A stretch of DNA of 64,000 nucleotides, taken from contig JAKAHA010000001.1 in the NCBI GenBank assembly GCA_021825445.1, positions 51,471-115,470 of the forward strand, given 5' to 3'. Below the pieces are notes generated by a model, which saw only the letters and a program-made list of their open reading frames with translations, searched no databases and was not told where the DNA came from. Both the position numbers and the translations under genes were made by a program. The DNA is from a bacterium. Its GTDB lineage: Bacteria; Patescibacteriota; Microgenomatia; UBA1406; GWC2-37-13. Of the stretch, positions 1-8,096 are shown in pieces; positions within the stretch are counted from its first letter, which is position 1, and each line of letters begins with the position of its first letter.

Positions 1-596
1 AGTCCAATTTTAGTTGATACTTTAGCTCCTCCAATAATTGCCACAATTGGTTTTTTTGGTTCAACGGTAACTTGAGAAATCATCTCAAGCTCTTTTTTTA
101 GAAGAAGTCCACCATATGATGGAATAAATTTTGGCGGGCCAATTACCGAAGTATCAGACCTATGACAAACTCCAAAAGCATCGTTGACGTAAACATCCGC
201 AAGGGACGCAAGTTGTTTTGCAAATATTGTCGAATAGTCTTTTTCTTTTGGAAAAAATCTAATATTTTCAAGAATAACTATTTCCGACAGGTTTTCTTTA
301 GCTGATTCAATATCTTTAGCAAGAAAAATATTATTTTTGGGTAAATACTCTTTTAATTTATCAGCAACCACCTTCAGGGAGTATTTACTGTCGGTTCCTT
401 TTGGTCGTCCAAGGTGTGAGATAATAACTAAACGATTTTTATTCTTTAATAAATATTTTATTGTTGGTAGAGATTGTTCAATTCGAGCACTATTGGAGAT
501 AGTATAATCAGCATTTAATGAAACATTAAAATCAACCCGAAGGAGAACGGTTTTAGCCTTAATTTCAGCTTCGTCAATATAGGTTATTTTGTGCAT
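1..596 (-). CDS. pgk: Phosphoglycerate kinase, N-terminal part (cut by window edge)
   Basis: This is the N-terminal ~198 residues of phosphoglycerate kinase, which interconverts 1,3-bisphosphoglycerate plus ADP and 3-phosphoglycerate plus ATP in the cytoplasm. It is not in the ORF track because it runs off the window. Translating the minus strand from the ATG at 596 gives the family hallmarks in order: LLRVDFNV near residue 15, the SHLGRPKG loop, ENIRFFP, VNDAFGVCHRSDTS, and PIVAIIGGAKVSTKIG at the cut edge. It is the last gene of the fba-glpX-gap-pgk run, and the gene order supports the call. The C-terminal nucleotide-binding domain lies outside the window. Confidence 0.96.
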   Translation of the reverse strand, partial: MHKITYIDEAEIKAKTVLLRVDFNVSLNADYTISNSARIEQSLPTIKYLLKNKNRLVIISHLGRPKGTDSKYSLKVVADKLKEYLPKNNIFLAKDIESAKENLSEIVILENIRFFPKEKDYSTIFAKQLASLADVYVNDAFGVCHRSDTSVIGPPKFIPSYGGLLLKKELEMISQVTVEPKKPIVAIIGGAKVSTKIG

Positions 597-712
597 TGCT
601 AAATTGGTCTAATTGATCTAATTATTCTAATTGACCTAAATAATATCCAAAGACCAATCGCCAATGATTATTGGAACTTGGTTATTTTTTTAGAAATTAG
701 GTTAATTAGAAA
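597..712. repeat. AT-rich intergenic repeat (pgk-gap)
   Basis: The stretch between pgk and gap consists of reiterated, degenerate units such as CTAATTGATCTAATT and AATTAGAAATTAGAAATT. Similar AATTTCTAATTACTAATTT strings recur between purE and purB and upstream of purB. No gene or clear promoter is seen. Read on the minus strand it is the spacer between two co-directional glycolytic genes. Confidence 0.5.
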
Positions 713-1726
713 TTAGAAATTTTTTGATAATATCTCGACGAGGTCAACGAGCCTAGTACTGTAACCCCATTCGTTGTCATACCAACCAAATACTTTTACC
801 AAATTACCATTGACGACTTTTGTATAGTTGGCATCGAATATACAAGAATATGAGGAGCCAATGTAATCAGAGGATACAAGAACTCGGTCTTCATAACCTA
901 AAATTCCTTTCATCGTCGTCTCTGATGCTTCTTTAAATTTCCTATTTACTTCCTCAACTGTAGTTGGCTTTTCAACAATGATTGAGATATCGGTAATTGA
1001 GCCCGTCGCAACTGGGACTCGAAGAGACATACCGTCAACTTTTCCCTTCAATTCCGGGATAACTCGAGCAACTGCCTTGGCAGCGCCCGTCGTTGAAGGA
1101 ATAATATTGATAAATGCAGCTCGTGATCCACCGGGATTTTTTCCGGCGTCATCCAACAATTTTTGACTGATGGTCATTGCATGTGTAGTTGTCAAAAAAC
1201 CTGAGACAACCTTAAAGTTATCGTTAATAACTTTGAACATTGGGGCGGAACAGTTTGTTGTACATGAGGCGTTTGATATAACCGTTTCCTTTTTAAAATC
1301 AAATGTTTTGTCATTTACTCCAAGAACGACAAATGGTGTCTCTTCATCTTTGGCTGGTGCCGTGAGGACTACTTTTTTTACAGATCCTTTCAAATGTTTT
1401 GACAGATCCGCTTTTTTTGTAAAAGCACCGGTTGCGTCGACGACAACTCCAACTCCATACTTATCCCACGGAATGTTCTCAGGCTTATCATTTAGAAGGG
1501 TCAATATTTTTTTTCCGTTAACTGAAAACCCATCAGACTCTTCTTTGACTTCCTTTGCAAATTTTCGATAAACAGAATCAAAAGTCAGTAAATAAGCCAT
1601 AATTGAAGTTTGAGTTTTTCGGGTATTTATGGCAACTATTTCAAAATTACCTCTCGTTAATGCAATTCTAGTAAAAGCCCGACCAATTCGACCAAAACCA
1701 TTTAGACCAACCTTTATTTTTTTCAT
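713..1726 (-). CDS. gap: Glyceraldehyde-3-phosphate dehydrogenase
   Basis: NAD(P)-dependent cytosolic enzyme converting glyceraldehyde-3-phosphate to 1,3-bisphosphoglycerate. At 337 aa it has the normal family length. The Rossmann motif GLNGFGRIGR starts at about residue 8. The active-site signature SNASCTTNC, with catalytic Cys, is near residue 152. The C-terminal WYDNEWGYSTR motif is present. The ATG at 1726 begins directly with the conserved MKKIKVGLNGFGRIG, so the start is secure. It lies between glpX (upstream on the minus strand) and pgk (downstream). A type-II palindromic repeat separates it from glpX. Confidence 0.98.
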   Translation of the reverse strand: MKKIKVGLNGFGRIGRAFTRIALTRGNFEIVAINTRKTQTSIMAYLLTFDSVYRKFAKEVKEESDGFSVNGKKILTLLNDKPENIPWDKYGVGVVVDATGAFTKKADLSKHLKGSVKKVVLTAPAKDEETPFVVLGVNDKTFDFKKETVISNASCTTNCSAPMFKVINDNFKVVSGFLTTTHAMTISQKLLDDAGKNPGGSRAAFINIIPSTTGAAKAVARVIPELKGKVDGMSLRVPVATGSITDISIIVEKPTTVEEVNRKFKEASETTMKGILGYEDRVLVSSDYIGSSYSCIFDANYTKVVNGNLVKVFGWYDNEWGYSTRLVDLVEILSKNF

Positions 1727-1735
1727 AATTATTCA

Positions 1736-1804
1736 CAGGATCCTTCGACTCGGTCGCTACTGCTTCCTCGCTCAGGATGACTCTCTTCAACTGTGATGAG
1801 AGTC
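1736..1804. repeat. Palindromic REP-like element between glpX and gap
   Basis: The segment reads CAGGATCCTTCGACTCGG...GCTCAGGATGAC and is followed by a hairpin with GACTCTC / GAGAGTC arms (1779-1785 and 1798-1804). It is far richer in GC than its surroundings. The CTTCGACTC...CTCAGGATGAC design is a dispersed-repeat type often seen in bacterial intergenic DNA. It could act as an mRNA-stabilising hairpin inside the fba-glpX-gap-pgk transcript; that role is inferred. Confidence 0.55.
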
Positions 1805-2747
1805 ACTTATAATAATGGTGATGCGTGGTAATATATCGGATTGTACCGGATATTCCCCGAACAACGATAGAATGAGTGATGGCTTTATTTTTTCCAAAGA
1901 CGACTCCGTTAAGAAGTGGTCCATCAATAACTCCGGTTGCCGTAAACGTCAATTCTTTTCCATGAGCTAAATCTTCTGCAGTAAAAATTGTATTAATATC
2001 TTTTACTCCAGCGGCTTTAATTTTTGGAATATCAGCATCTTTTTTTGGTTTAAACTGACACAAAATTTCTCCTCCTAAAATTTTCACAGGGACGGCGGCG
2101 AGAACCGCTTCAGTTGATCCACCAAGGCCCATAAGCATATCAATACCACTTTCTGGGAAACAAGTAGCAATCGCAGCTGCCACATCTCCGTCGGTAATAA
2201 GTCTGACTCGAGCCCCAGCATCTCTAATTTCTTTAATCAAATCATGATGTCTCTCTCGATCAAGAACAACAACCGTAACTTCCTCAACTTTCTTTTTCAT
2301 ATCTCTAGCCACTTTTCGGATATTTTCTTTCGTCGAAGCTTCAAGATTTATGGCATTTCGAGCCATGGGACCAACGGCAATTTTTTTCATGTAAGTATCT
2401 GGAGCATGAAGTAGAGAACCCTTTGGACCTGACGCAACAACGGTTGTTGCATTATATCTACCATAAGCAACGCTTTCGGTACACTCAAGAGGATCAATTG
2501 CCAAATCCATAACCGGACCTTTTTTTGTTCCAACTTTTTCTCCGGTGTAGAGCATCGGAGCTTCATCTTTTTCACCTTCTCCGATGACGACGGTTCCGGA
2601 AAAATCTATTAAATTAAAACGAGATCTCATTGCGTCAACCGCTGCTCCGTCGGCTTTATTTTTATCACCACAACCAATCCATTTGGCGGCTGCAATCGCG
2701 GCAGCCTCGGTGACTCGAATAAATTCAAGGGCTAAGTTTCTATCCAT
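1803..2747 (-). CDS. glpX: Fructose-1,6-bisphosphatase, class II (GlpX)
   Basis: Class II fructose-1,6-bisphosphatase, hydrolysing fructose-1,6-bisphosphate to fructose-6-phosphate for gluconeogenesis. The 314 aa protein starts MDRNLALEFIRVTEAAAIAAAKWIG, the conserved GlpX opening. It carries the metal/substrate motifs GTVVIGEGEKDEAPMLYTGE (about residues 50-70) and MDLAIDPLECTE (about residue 80). TDGDVAAAI and MGLGGSTEAVLAA are also present. The ATG lies inside the end of fba (16-nt overlap), so the two are probably translationally coupled. Co-operonic fba, glpX, gap and pgk suggest that carbon flow toward hexose is important in this organism. Confidence 0.96.
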   Translation of the reverse strand: MDRNLALEFIRVTEAAAIAAAKWIGCGDKNKADGAAVDAMRSRFNLIDFSGTVVIGEGEKDEAPMLYTGEKVGTKKGPVMDLAIDPLECTESVAYGRYNATTVVASGPKGSLLHAPDTYMKKIAVGPMARNAINLEASTKENIRKVARDMKKKVEEVTVVVLDRERHHDLIKEIRDAGARVRLITDGDVAAAIATCFPESGIDMLMGLGGSTEAVLAAVPVKILGGEILCQFKPKKDADIPKIKAAGVKDINTIFTAEDLAHGKELTFTATGVIDGPLLNGVVFGKNKAITHSIVVRGISGTIRYITTHHHYYK

Positions 2748-3967
2748 TTTGAAGTATTGAATAAATTAAGTTGGGTAAAAAGATATTCAAATTGAGTTTT
2801 AAGAGCAACTAAAGTTTCGTCTTTATATTTTTTGGCCTGTGTCCAAATTTTATTTTTAAAAGGTCCAAGGGCTTTTTTTCTAGTTTTATAAAGAAATTGA
2901 TCGTCAGTTTCACCCTCTTTTCGCTCACTTGCACAATTGTCTTTTAACCATTGAAAAATTTCTTCTTTTAGTTTTGGATCCATGTGTTCATAAATAATAT
3001 TTTGAAAGCCTGTTGCCAAATGAATTTCAAGAGTTTTGTAGGTTGGGAAGTTGTGAAAAAGTTCATTTGGAAGAGTGGAAGCTCCATGTTGAACTGATCC
3101 ACCAATTTTATACTTGCTCCACGCCGACTCTGTAATTGATTTTAATACATCAAAATCAAGTTTTACTTTTGCGATTGTCCCATCGGGAAGGGGAATGCCC
3201 CCGTGAGATGTCCCTGTTTGGACACTAACTTTCGAGACTCCAACTAAATTTTTATCCTTAATCAATTTTAAATAATTATCCATGAATGTTTCAAAATCGG
3301 CGACGGTACTATTGACTCCGCCAATGTGACCAATCTCACCACCGATTGAAATCATTACATCTTTTGGTTGGATGGAACGGATATACTCGGTTAAGAGTGC
3401 CGTCATTTCATAATTATTTCTTTGTCTTTCAACCAGATCAGTTTTGGTTAAATCAACAAGAGTTGATGCATCAATATCGATATTATAAAAACCAGCATCA
3501 ATTGATTTTTTTATCAGTTCTTTAATTTTTGCGATCTCATCCTCCTTATTTACAGCAAAATTTTTAGCAGAAAATTGGTAGTGATCGCCTTGGATAAAAA
3601 CTTTTCCAACATAATTTTCTTTGATGGCAGCAGCTAAAATTGAAACTGCGTATTCATCGGGCTGTTGTTCAGTATATTTAATTTCAGATCTGGCGATTTC
3701 AAAAAGAACTGGACCAACTTTTTTTTCTTTCATTATTTGGAAAACTTGGCGAGCCAAATCATAAGTAAGAGAACGAACATTAATAGCTGGAACCGTAAAT
3801 CCACTGACTTTTCCTTGACCAATTGACATGTATAGATCGTTAATGGAGGCAAGTTTAATTCCTTTTTCTTCAGCAAGTTTTCTGATGGATGTTCTTGAAG
3901 ATTTTTTGACGTTTTCGTCTGGGGAGAATATTGCCGAGTAAATTAATTCATCAATATTATCTACCAT
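2732..3967 (-). CDS. fba: Class II fructose-bisphosphate aldolase family protein
   Basis: Predicted zinc-dependent class II aldolase joining or splitting DHAP and glyceraldehyde-3-phosphate. Recognisable pieces are GKVSGFTVPAINVRS near residue 52, the GDHYQF motif (position of the first Zn histidine and catalytic Asp), TSHGGIPLPDG, and GGSVQHGASTLP. At 411 aa it is longer than the usual 280-350 aa. About 45 extra N-terminal residues precede the barrel, and the C-terminus is extended. It is clearly divergent, so a related ketose-bisphosphate substrate such as tagatose-bisphosphate cannot be excluded. Its place beside glpX and gap makes fructose-bisphosphate the best guess. First gene of the operon. 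Confidence 0.85.
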   Translation of the reverse strand: MVDNIDELIYSAIFSPDENVKKSSRTSIRKLAEEKGIKLASINDLYMSIGQGKVSGFTVPAINVRSLTYDLARQVFQIMKEKKVGPVLFEIARSEIKYTEQQPDEYAVSILAAAIKENYVGKVFIQGDHYQFSAKNFAVNKEDEIAKIKELIKKSIDAGFYNIDIDASTLVDLTKTDLVERQRNNYEMTALLTEYIRSIQPKDVMISIGGEIGHIGGVNSTVADFETFMDNYLKLIKDKNLVGVSKVSVQTGTSHGGIPLPDGTIAKVKLDFDVLKSITESAWSKYKIGGSVQHGASTLPNELFHNFPTYKTLEIHLATGFQNIIYEHMDPKLKEEIFQWLKDNCASERKEGETDDQFLYKTRKKALGPFKNKIWTQAKKYKDETLVALKTQFEYLFTQLNLFNTSKWIET

Positions 3968-4014
3968 AAGGTATTCATAATATAATAAACTAAAAAATAA
4001 CTGTCAAGCGAATT

Positions 4015-4251
4015 TTATTTTAACGGGTCATAACCACCACGATTCCACGGATGACAGCGAATAATTCTTTTAAAACCAATAAATAGCCCTTTAATACTTC
4101 CATATTTTTTTACTGCCCCGTAAGTATATTCGGAGCAGGTTGGTGTAAAACGGCAGGCACTTTCGTTTAAAAATAATTGCTTTGCAAGTGAGCCGCGGAA
4201 TAATTCTGTTTGTTGATAGAATCTAATTAATTTTAAAATTATTTTTTTCAT
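4015..4251 (-). CDS. yidD: Membrane protein insertion efficiency factor YidD
   Basis: Small (78 aa) YidD-family protein, thought to assist YidC/Sec-dependent membrane insertion. The signature [19 protein letters not shown] and the [10 protein letters not shown] terminus are diagnostic. In most bacteria yidD sits between rnpA and yidC. Here it is about 57 kb from rpmH-yidC-jag within the window, next to glycolytic genes and divergent from trmD. Confidence 0.96.
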   Translation of the reverse strand: MKKIILKLIRFYQQTELFRGSLAKQLFLNESACRFTPTCSEYTYGAVKKYGSIKGLFIGFKRIIRCHPWNRGGYDPLK

Positions 4252-4260
4252 ATATGTTTT

Positions 4261-4352
4261 GTCATCCCCGTGAAGACGGGGATCCAGTCTATAATTACAT
4301 CTTAAAACAAAAAGGAATATTTAGCTTGGATTCCCGCCTCCGCGGGAATGAC
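4261..4352. repeat. MITE-like inverted repeat, GTCATCCCC...GGGAATGAC family, full copy
   Basis: A 92-bp element with an outer inverted repeat (GTCATCCCC... / ...GGGAATGAC). Each end is itself a hairpin: CCCCGTgaagACGGGG on the left and TCCCGCctccGCGGGA on the right. Relatives occur at 10054, 14637, 22224, 45049 and 52151. The internal sequence after the left hairpin, CCAGTCTATAATTAC, is shared with the 52151 copy and contains a TATAAT hexamer. Confidence 0.85.
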
Positions 4353-4365
4353 ACAATGTAACAAT

Positions 4366-4376
4366 TATAGTAAAAT
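4366..4376 (+). promoter_or_regulatory. Putative -10 region of trmD
   Basis: TATAGTAAAAT lies just after the repeat and ends 6 nt before the trmD ATG. No Shine-Dalgarno is visible, so the transcript would be leaderless or nearly so. No convincing -35 is seen. Confidence 0.45.
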
Positions 4377-4382
4377 ATAAAA

Positions 4383-5105
4383 ATGAAGATTAGCATAGTC
4401 ACTCTTTTCCCGAAAATGATCAGCGGCTTTTTTGAAGAAAGTATTGTCAAACGAGCAATCGAAAAAAAACTTGTCGAAATTGAAATTATAAATTTAAGAG
4501 ATTTTGCTATCGACGATTATGGGACAGTTGACGACCGACCTTATGGTGGAGGAGCAGGAATGGTACTGCGAATTGAACCTTTATACAACGCGGTTCAATT
4601 CGCAAAATCCAAATTCCAAATTCCAAGATCCAAACAAATTCCAAATTCCAAGACCCAAAAAATTATATTGACTTCTGCGAAAGGAAAGCAATTTAAGCAA
4701 AAAAAGGCGAAAGAATTTTCAAAGTTGGGCCACTTAATTATCATTGCCGGACATTATGAAGGAGTAGATGAACGAGTTCTAAATTATATTGATGAAGAAG
4801 TGTCTCTTGGAGACTTTATTATGACTGGTGGAGAAATTACTGCAGTTGCGATTGCCGACGCTATCACCAGACTATTGCCAGGAGTATTGAAAAAAGAAGA
4901 AGCGACTATCCAGGAATCTTTTAATATAAATGGAGAAAATCTACTTGAATATCCTCAGTATACGAGACCGGAAGAATTTCAAGGACTGAAAGTCCCTAAA
5001 ATTTTACTCGGAGGAAATCATAAAGAGATCGAAAAGTGGCGATTTGAGATGGCAAAAAAAGAAACGAAAAATAAAAGACCCGATCTATTTAAGAATATTA
5101 AATAA
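4383..5105 (+). CDS. trmD: tRNA (guanine-N1)-methyltransferase TrmD
   Basis: SAM-dependent enzyme methylating G37 of tRNAs, which prevents +1 frameshifting. At 240 aa it is normal length. It opens MKISIVTLFPKM and has DDRPYGGGAGMV near residue 51. The trefoil-knot SAM site is LGDFIMTGGEIT near residue 145, followed by LPGVLKKEEA. A low-complexity stretch, KFQIPRSKQIPNSK (about residues 78-91), precedes the knot. Its DNA is a reiterated CAAATTCCAA unit resembling dispersed intergenic repeats, which suggests an in-frame repeat expansion in a variable loop. Confidence 0.97.
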   Translation: MKISIVTLFPKMISGFFEESIVKRAIEKKLVEIEIINLRDFAIDDYGTVDDRPYGGGAGMVLRIEPLYNAVQFAKSKFQIPRSKQIPNSKTQKIILTSAKGKQFKQKKAKEFSKLGHLIIIAGHYEGVDERVLNYIDEEVSLGDFIMTGGEITAVAIADAITRLLPGVLKKEEATIQESFNINGENLLEYPQYTRPEEFQGLKVPKILLGGNHKEIEKWRFEMAKKETKNKRPDLFKNIK

Positions 5106-5155
5106 TAAATTACAAATAACAAATAAATTTTAAATATCAAATTTCAAAACTAGAC
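5106..5155. repeat. AT-rich reiterated spacer
   Basis: Short reiterations of ACAAATAACAAATAA and AAATATCAAATTTCAAA fill the gap between trmD and the sod promoter. Similar strings recur around 59,230-59,340 and 62,480-62,550. No gene is seen. Confidence 0.4.
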
Positions 5156-5184
5156 TTGACAAAAATTTTTTAAAATGAAATAAT
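5156..5184 (+). promoter_or_regulatory. Putative sigma-70 promoter of the superoxide dismutase gene
   Basis: A perfect -35 TTGACA (5156-5161) is followed after 17 nt by AATAAT (5179-5184). The start codon is at 5231, leaving a leader of about 40 nt that carries no obvious Shine-Dalgarno. Confidence 0.6.
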
Positions 5185-5230
5185 TTAACTATTACTAATT
5201 AAGTGTTAGTTATAAATTAAATTTAATTTT

Positions 5231-5866
5231 ATGAAAATTATAAAAATGGAGGCAAAAAAGTTTTCGGATAATATCTTATCAATGAAGGGGATTTCCAAAA
5301 AGACTGTTGAAGAACACTTAAAACTTTATCAAGGATACGTTAATAAATATAATGAAATCCAGGAAAAATTGAGTTTGCTAAAAGATAATGACTATGAAAA
5401 AGCCAATCAAGTTTATTCAAATATTCGTGAGTTAAAAACAGAACTGTCTTTTGCTTGGGGTGGAGTAGTTAACCACGAAATTTATTTTAGTCATTTAGGA
5501 GGAAAAGGTAGGGTACCGTCTGGTACCCTATTGAAACAAATTGATGAAGACTTTGGTAGTTTTGAAAATTATAAAAAAGATCTGAAGGCGACGGCAATTT
5601 CAGCTCGCGGATGGGTCTGGACAGGTTGGAATCAAATGGAGGAAAGACTAGTAAATTATCTTGGCGATTCACAAAATACCTATGCAATGTGGGGAGTAGT
5701 TCCACTGGTTGCTCTTGATGTTTATGAACATGCATATTTTGCCGACTTTGGTGTAAAAAGAGCTGATTATATAGATGCTTTTTTTGAAAATTTAGATTGG
5801 AATGTAATTGAGGAAAACTTTCAAGATTTAGTCGGTTGTTGTGGAGAAAACTGTCAATGTGAATAA
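5231..5866 (+). CDS. sodA: Superoxide dismutase (Fe/Mn family)
   Basis: Cytosolic Fe/Mn superoxide dismutase dismutating superoxide to peroxide and oxygen. The four metal ligands can be placed: His in VEEHLKLYQGYV (N-terminal helix), His in NHEIYFSHLGG, and Asp and His in ALDVYEHAYFADFG. The W-x-x-x-P segment WGVVPLVALD is typical. At 211 aa it is family-sized, but it ends in CCGENCQCE, a four-Cys tail not usual for SODs that could bind metal (inference). A 7-bp-arm palindrome (GGGTACC...GGTACCC) lies in the loop after NHEIYFSHLGG without changing the family alignment length. A second in-frame ATG (Met6) is possible. Fe versus Mn preference cannot be told from sequence. Confidence 0.93.
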   Translation: MKIIKMEAKKFSDNILSMKGISKKTVEEHLKLYQGYVNKYNEIQEKLSLLKDNDYEKANQVYSNIRELKTELSFAWGGVVNHEIYFSHLGGKGRVPSGTLLKQIDEDFGSFENYKKDLKATAISARGWVWTGWNQMEERLVNYLGDSQNTYAMWGVVPLVALDVYEHAYFADFGVKRADYIDAFFENLDWNVIEENFQDLVGCCGENCQCE

Positions 5867-5879
5867 ATAAAGCAACTGA

Positions 5880-5888
5880 TGTTATAAT
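5880..5888 (+). promoter_or_regulatory. Extended -10 promoter of gltX
   Basis: TGTTATAAT is an extended -10 (TGnTATAAT). It ends 7 nt before the gltX ATG, so transcription should start at or within a base or two of the start codon. This is a clear leaderless arrangement. Confidence 0.65.
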
Positions 5889-5895
5889 TTACGAT

Positions 5896-7284
5896 ATGGT
5901 TAGAACAAGAATTGCTCCTTCCCCAACTGGTTCTGATGTCCATGTTGGATCAATCGCGACTGCTTTAATGAATTACGCTTGGGCAAAAAAAAATAATGGA
6001 CAGTTTATTATTCGTATTGAAGATACCGACAGAACTAGAATTGTTGAGGGTGGAGAAGCACAGATGTTGAAAACATTAAAACGCATCGGATTAGTTGCCG
6101 ACGAATCGCCTATTGTTGGCGGTCCTTATGCTCCGTATCGCCAGTCTGAAAGACTTGATATTTATAAAAAATACGCGGAAGAATTAGTCGCTAAAGGCAA
6201 GGCATATTATTGTATTTGCACGCCGGAAAGATTGACAAAGATGCGAAATGAACAACAAACAAAAAAACAAATTCCTAAATACGACCGCCTCTGTTTAAAA
6301 AAACAAGATCAAATTTCAAAGATTAAAGATCAAACACCTCATGTCATCAGACTTCAGATTCCAGAGGGTCAAATAAAGTTTAACGATGCCGTCCGTGGTG
6401 AAATAACAATTGATGCAAAAAATATTGATGACCAAGTTATCTTAAAATCAGATGGGTTCCCAACCTATCATTTGGGTGTCGTCATAGATGATTATTTAAT
6501 GAAGATCACTCACGTGATTCGTGGAGAAGAATGGCTGCCGTCGACGCCAAAACATGTCATTCTTTATCGGGCTTTTGGTTGGGAGTTGCCTGTATTTGCT
6601 CATATTTCACTGCTTCGCAATCCTGATAAATCAAAACTTTCCAAAAGAAAAAATCCTGTTTGGACCTCATATTATTTGGACCAAGGAATATTTCCAGAAG
6701 CATTATTGAATTATTTAGCTCTTATGGGTTGGAGTCATCCTGAGGGAAAAGATATTTTTTCACTTGAGGAATATATAAGGGTTTTTGATATTAAAGATAT
6801 TCAAACATCTTCTCCGGTCTTTGATCCAGTGAAGTTGGAGTGGATGAATGGAATGTACATTCGTCAAAAATCAATCCGCCAGCTGGCGGATCAAATACTG
6901 GAATTTTATAAAGATAAAAAATTAGATGAAGCACTTGTTGAAAAATCAATTCCTTTAATTCAGGAAAGAATTAAAAAACTTTCAGATTATTTGACCCTGT
7001 GCGAGTTCTTTTTTAAAGCCCCGGAAAAATATGAGATTGATATAACAGACAAGAAAGATTTTTTTGGAAAAGTTCACAGCGAACTGGAAAAAGTGGCTGA
7101 CTGGAAGGCGTTGGCAATCGGAGAATCTTTGGCAAATTTGGCAAAAAAATTAGAAATAAAAAACTCTCAATTTTTTGCCGACATGAGAATGGTAATAACA
7201 GGAAAAAAAATTTCACCGCCACTTAACGAATCAATGGAAATACTCGGGAAGAATGAGTGTCTAAAGAGATTGACAATAAATTAA
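5896..7284 (+). CDS. gltX: Glutamyl-tRNA synthetase
   Basis: Class I aminoacyl-tRNA synthetase charging tRNA-Glu (and possibly tRNA-Gln if GatCAB operates). It opens RIAPSPTG and has HVGS in place of HIGH (about residue 16), RIEDTDR near 41, and KLSKRKNP as the KMSKS loop near 246. The length of 462 aa is normal. In the anticodon-binding part, the DNA for IRQLADQI is an 18-bp perfect palindrome (ATCCGCCAG/CTGGCGGAT, 6874-6891). It looks like an inserted dispersed repeat kept in frame. A second low-complexity patch, KKQDQISKIKDQ, lies near residue 136. Confidence 0.97.
   Translation: MVRTRIAPSPTGSDVHVGSIATALMNYAWAKKNNGQFIIRIEDTDRTRIVEGGEAQMLKTLKRIGLVADESPIVGGPYAPYRQSERLDIYKKYAEELVAKGKAYYCICTPERLTKMRNEQQTKKQIPKYDRLCLKKQDQISKIKDQTPHVIRLQIPEGQIKFNDAVRGEITIDAKNIDDQVILKSDGFPTYHLGVVIDDYLMKITHVIRGEEWLPSTPKHVILYRAFGWELPVFAHISLLRNPDKSKLSKRKNPVWTSYYLDQGIFPEALLNYLALMGWSHPEGKDIFSLEEYIRVFDIKDIQTSSPVFDPVKLEWMNGMYIRQKSIRQLADQILEFYKDKKLDEALVEKSIPLIQERIKKLSDYLTLCEFFFKAPEKYEIDITDKKDFFGKVHSELEKVADWKALAIGESLANLAKKLEIKNSQFFADMRMVITGKKISPPLNESMEILGKNECLKRLTIN
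6874..6891. repeat. 18-bp perfect palindrome inside gltX
   Basis: ATCCGCCAG followed by CTGGCGGAT is perfectly self-complementary and GC-rich within AT-rich coding DNA. It is read as part of IRQLADQI in a helical C-terminal region. It resembles dispersed palindromic elements that tolerate insertion into coding sequence. Confidence 0.6.
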
Positions 7285-7304
7285 TTTTTTTGTATCTTTA
7301 AATC

Positions 7305-8096
7305 ATGAAATTAAAAACTGCACTGGTTATATTACTTTCTTCAAGCTTATTATTTTTTGGATATTCATTGGTGAGAGCCGAAGAAGAAATAGTTTTAACA
7401 ACTACAGGTAAGGTCGAAGATGAAAGACAGAATATTAAAAATGATATTTTAGAGCAAAAGGAGAAAAGAGAAGTTGTTCAAATAACACGTAAGGTTGAAA
7501 GAGAAGAAAAGAAGGAAGAAATTGAAAAAAAGAAAGAAGAAATAAAAGAAGAAAGAGAGACGTTTCAAGAAACGTTAAAAACTGAAAGAGAAGAAAGAAA
7601 AACAAAAATTGAAGAAATGAAGGCAGATTTTAAGGCAAAAAGAGAAGAGTTTAAGACAAAAATTGAAGCAATTAAGGATGAAAGAAAAAAGCAATTAGCC
7701 CAAAAAATTGATGATAGAATGTCGACGGTCAATAAAAATCAAACCTCAAGAATGATGGAAGCTTTGGGAAAGCTGACAGAACATATTGGTAAACTTGAGG
7801 AAAAAGTTAGTCAAGTAAAGGCAAATGGAGAAGATGTCTCGGAAGTTGAAGGTTTGATCACCAAAGCAAAAACTGCTATTAGCACGGCACTTGCGGCTGT
7901 TGAAACTCAAGTAGCAAAAGATTATGCATTTACAATAACTGATGAAAAAAATCTTGGGCAATCTATAAAATCTTCATATGAAATATTAAGTCAGGATTTA
8001 AAAAATGCTCAGACTTTATTGGTCAAAGCCAAAGAAGCGGTTGTTAGTGCTTTTAAAGCGTTTGAAAAAATTAGAAAAATTTCACCAACACCATGA
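7305..8096 (+). CDS. Secreted or anchored coiled-coil protein, unknown function
   Basis: Not recognised. The 263 aa protein starts with a typical signal peptide (MKLKTALVILLSSSLLFFGYS, likely cut after VRA near residue 25). About 130 residues of very charged K/E/R coiled coil follow (about 45-140), then a less charged helical region. Its stop overlaps the start of the next gene (ATGA), so the two are probably co-translated. The pair may form an envelope-associated complex; that is inferred only from context. Confidence 0.7.
   Translation: MKLKTALVILLSSSLLFFGYSLVRAEEEIVLTTTGKVEDERQNIKNDILEQKEKREVVQITRKVEREEKKEEIEKKKEEIKEERETFQETLKTEREERKTKIEEMKADFKAKREEFKTKIEAIKDERKKQLAQKIDDRMSTVNKNQTSRMMEALGKLTEHIGKLEEKVSQVKANGEDVSEVEGLITKAKTAISTALAAVETQVAKDYAFTITDEKNLGQSIKSSYEILSQDLKNAQTLLVKAKEAVVSAFKAFEKIRKISPTP

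Noticed and set aside
1170-1571. 133-aa plus-strand ORF antisense to gap
   Set aside because: Shadow of gap, which has all catalytic motifs on the other strand.
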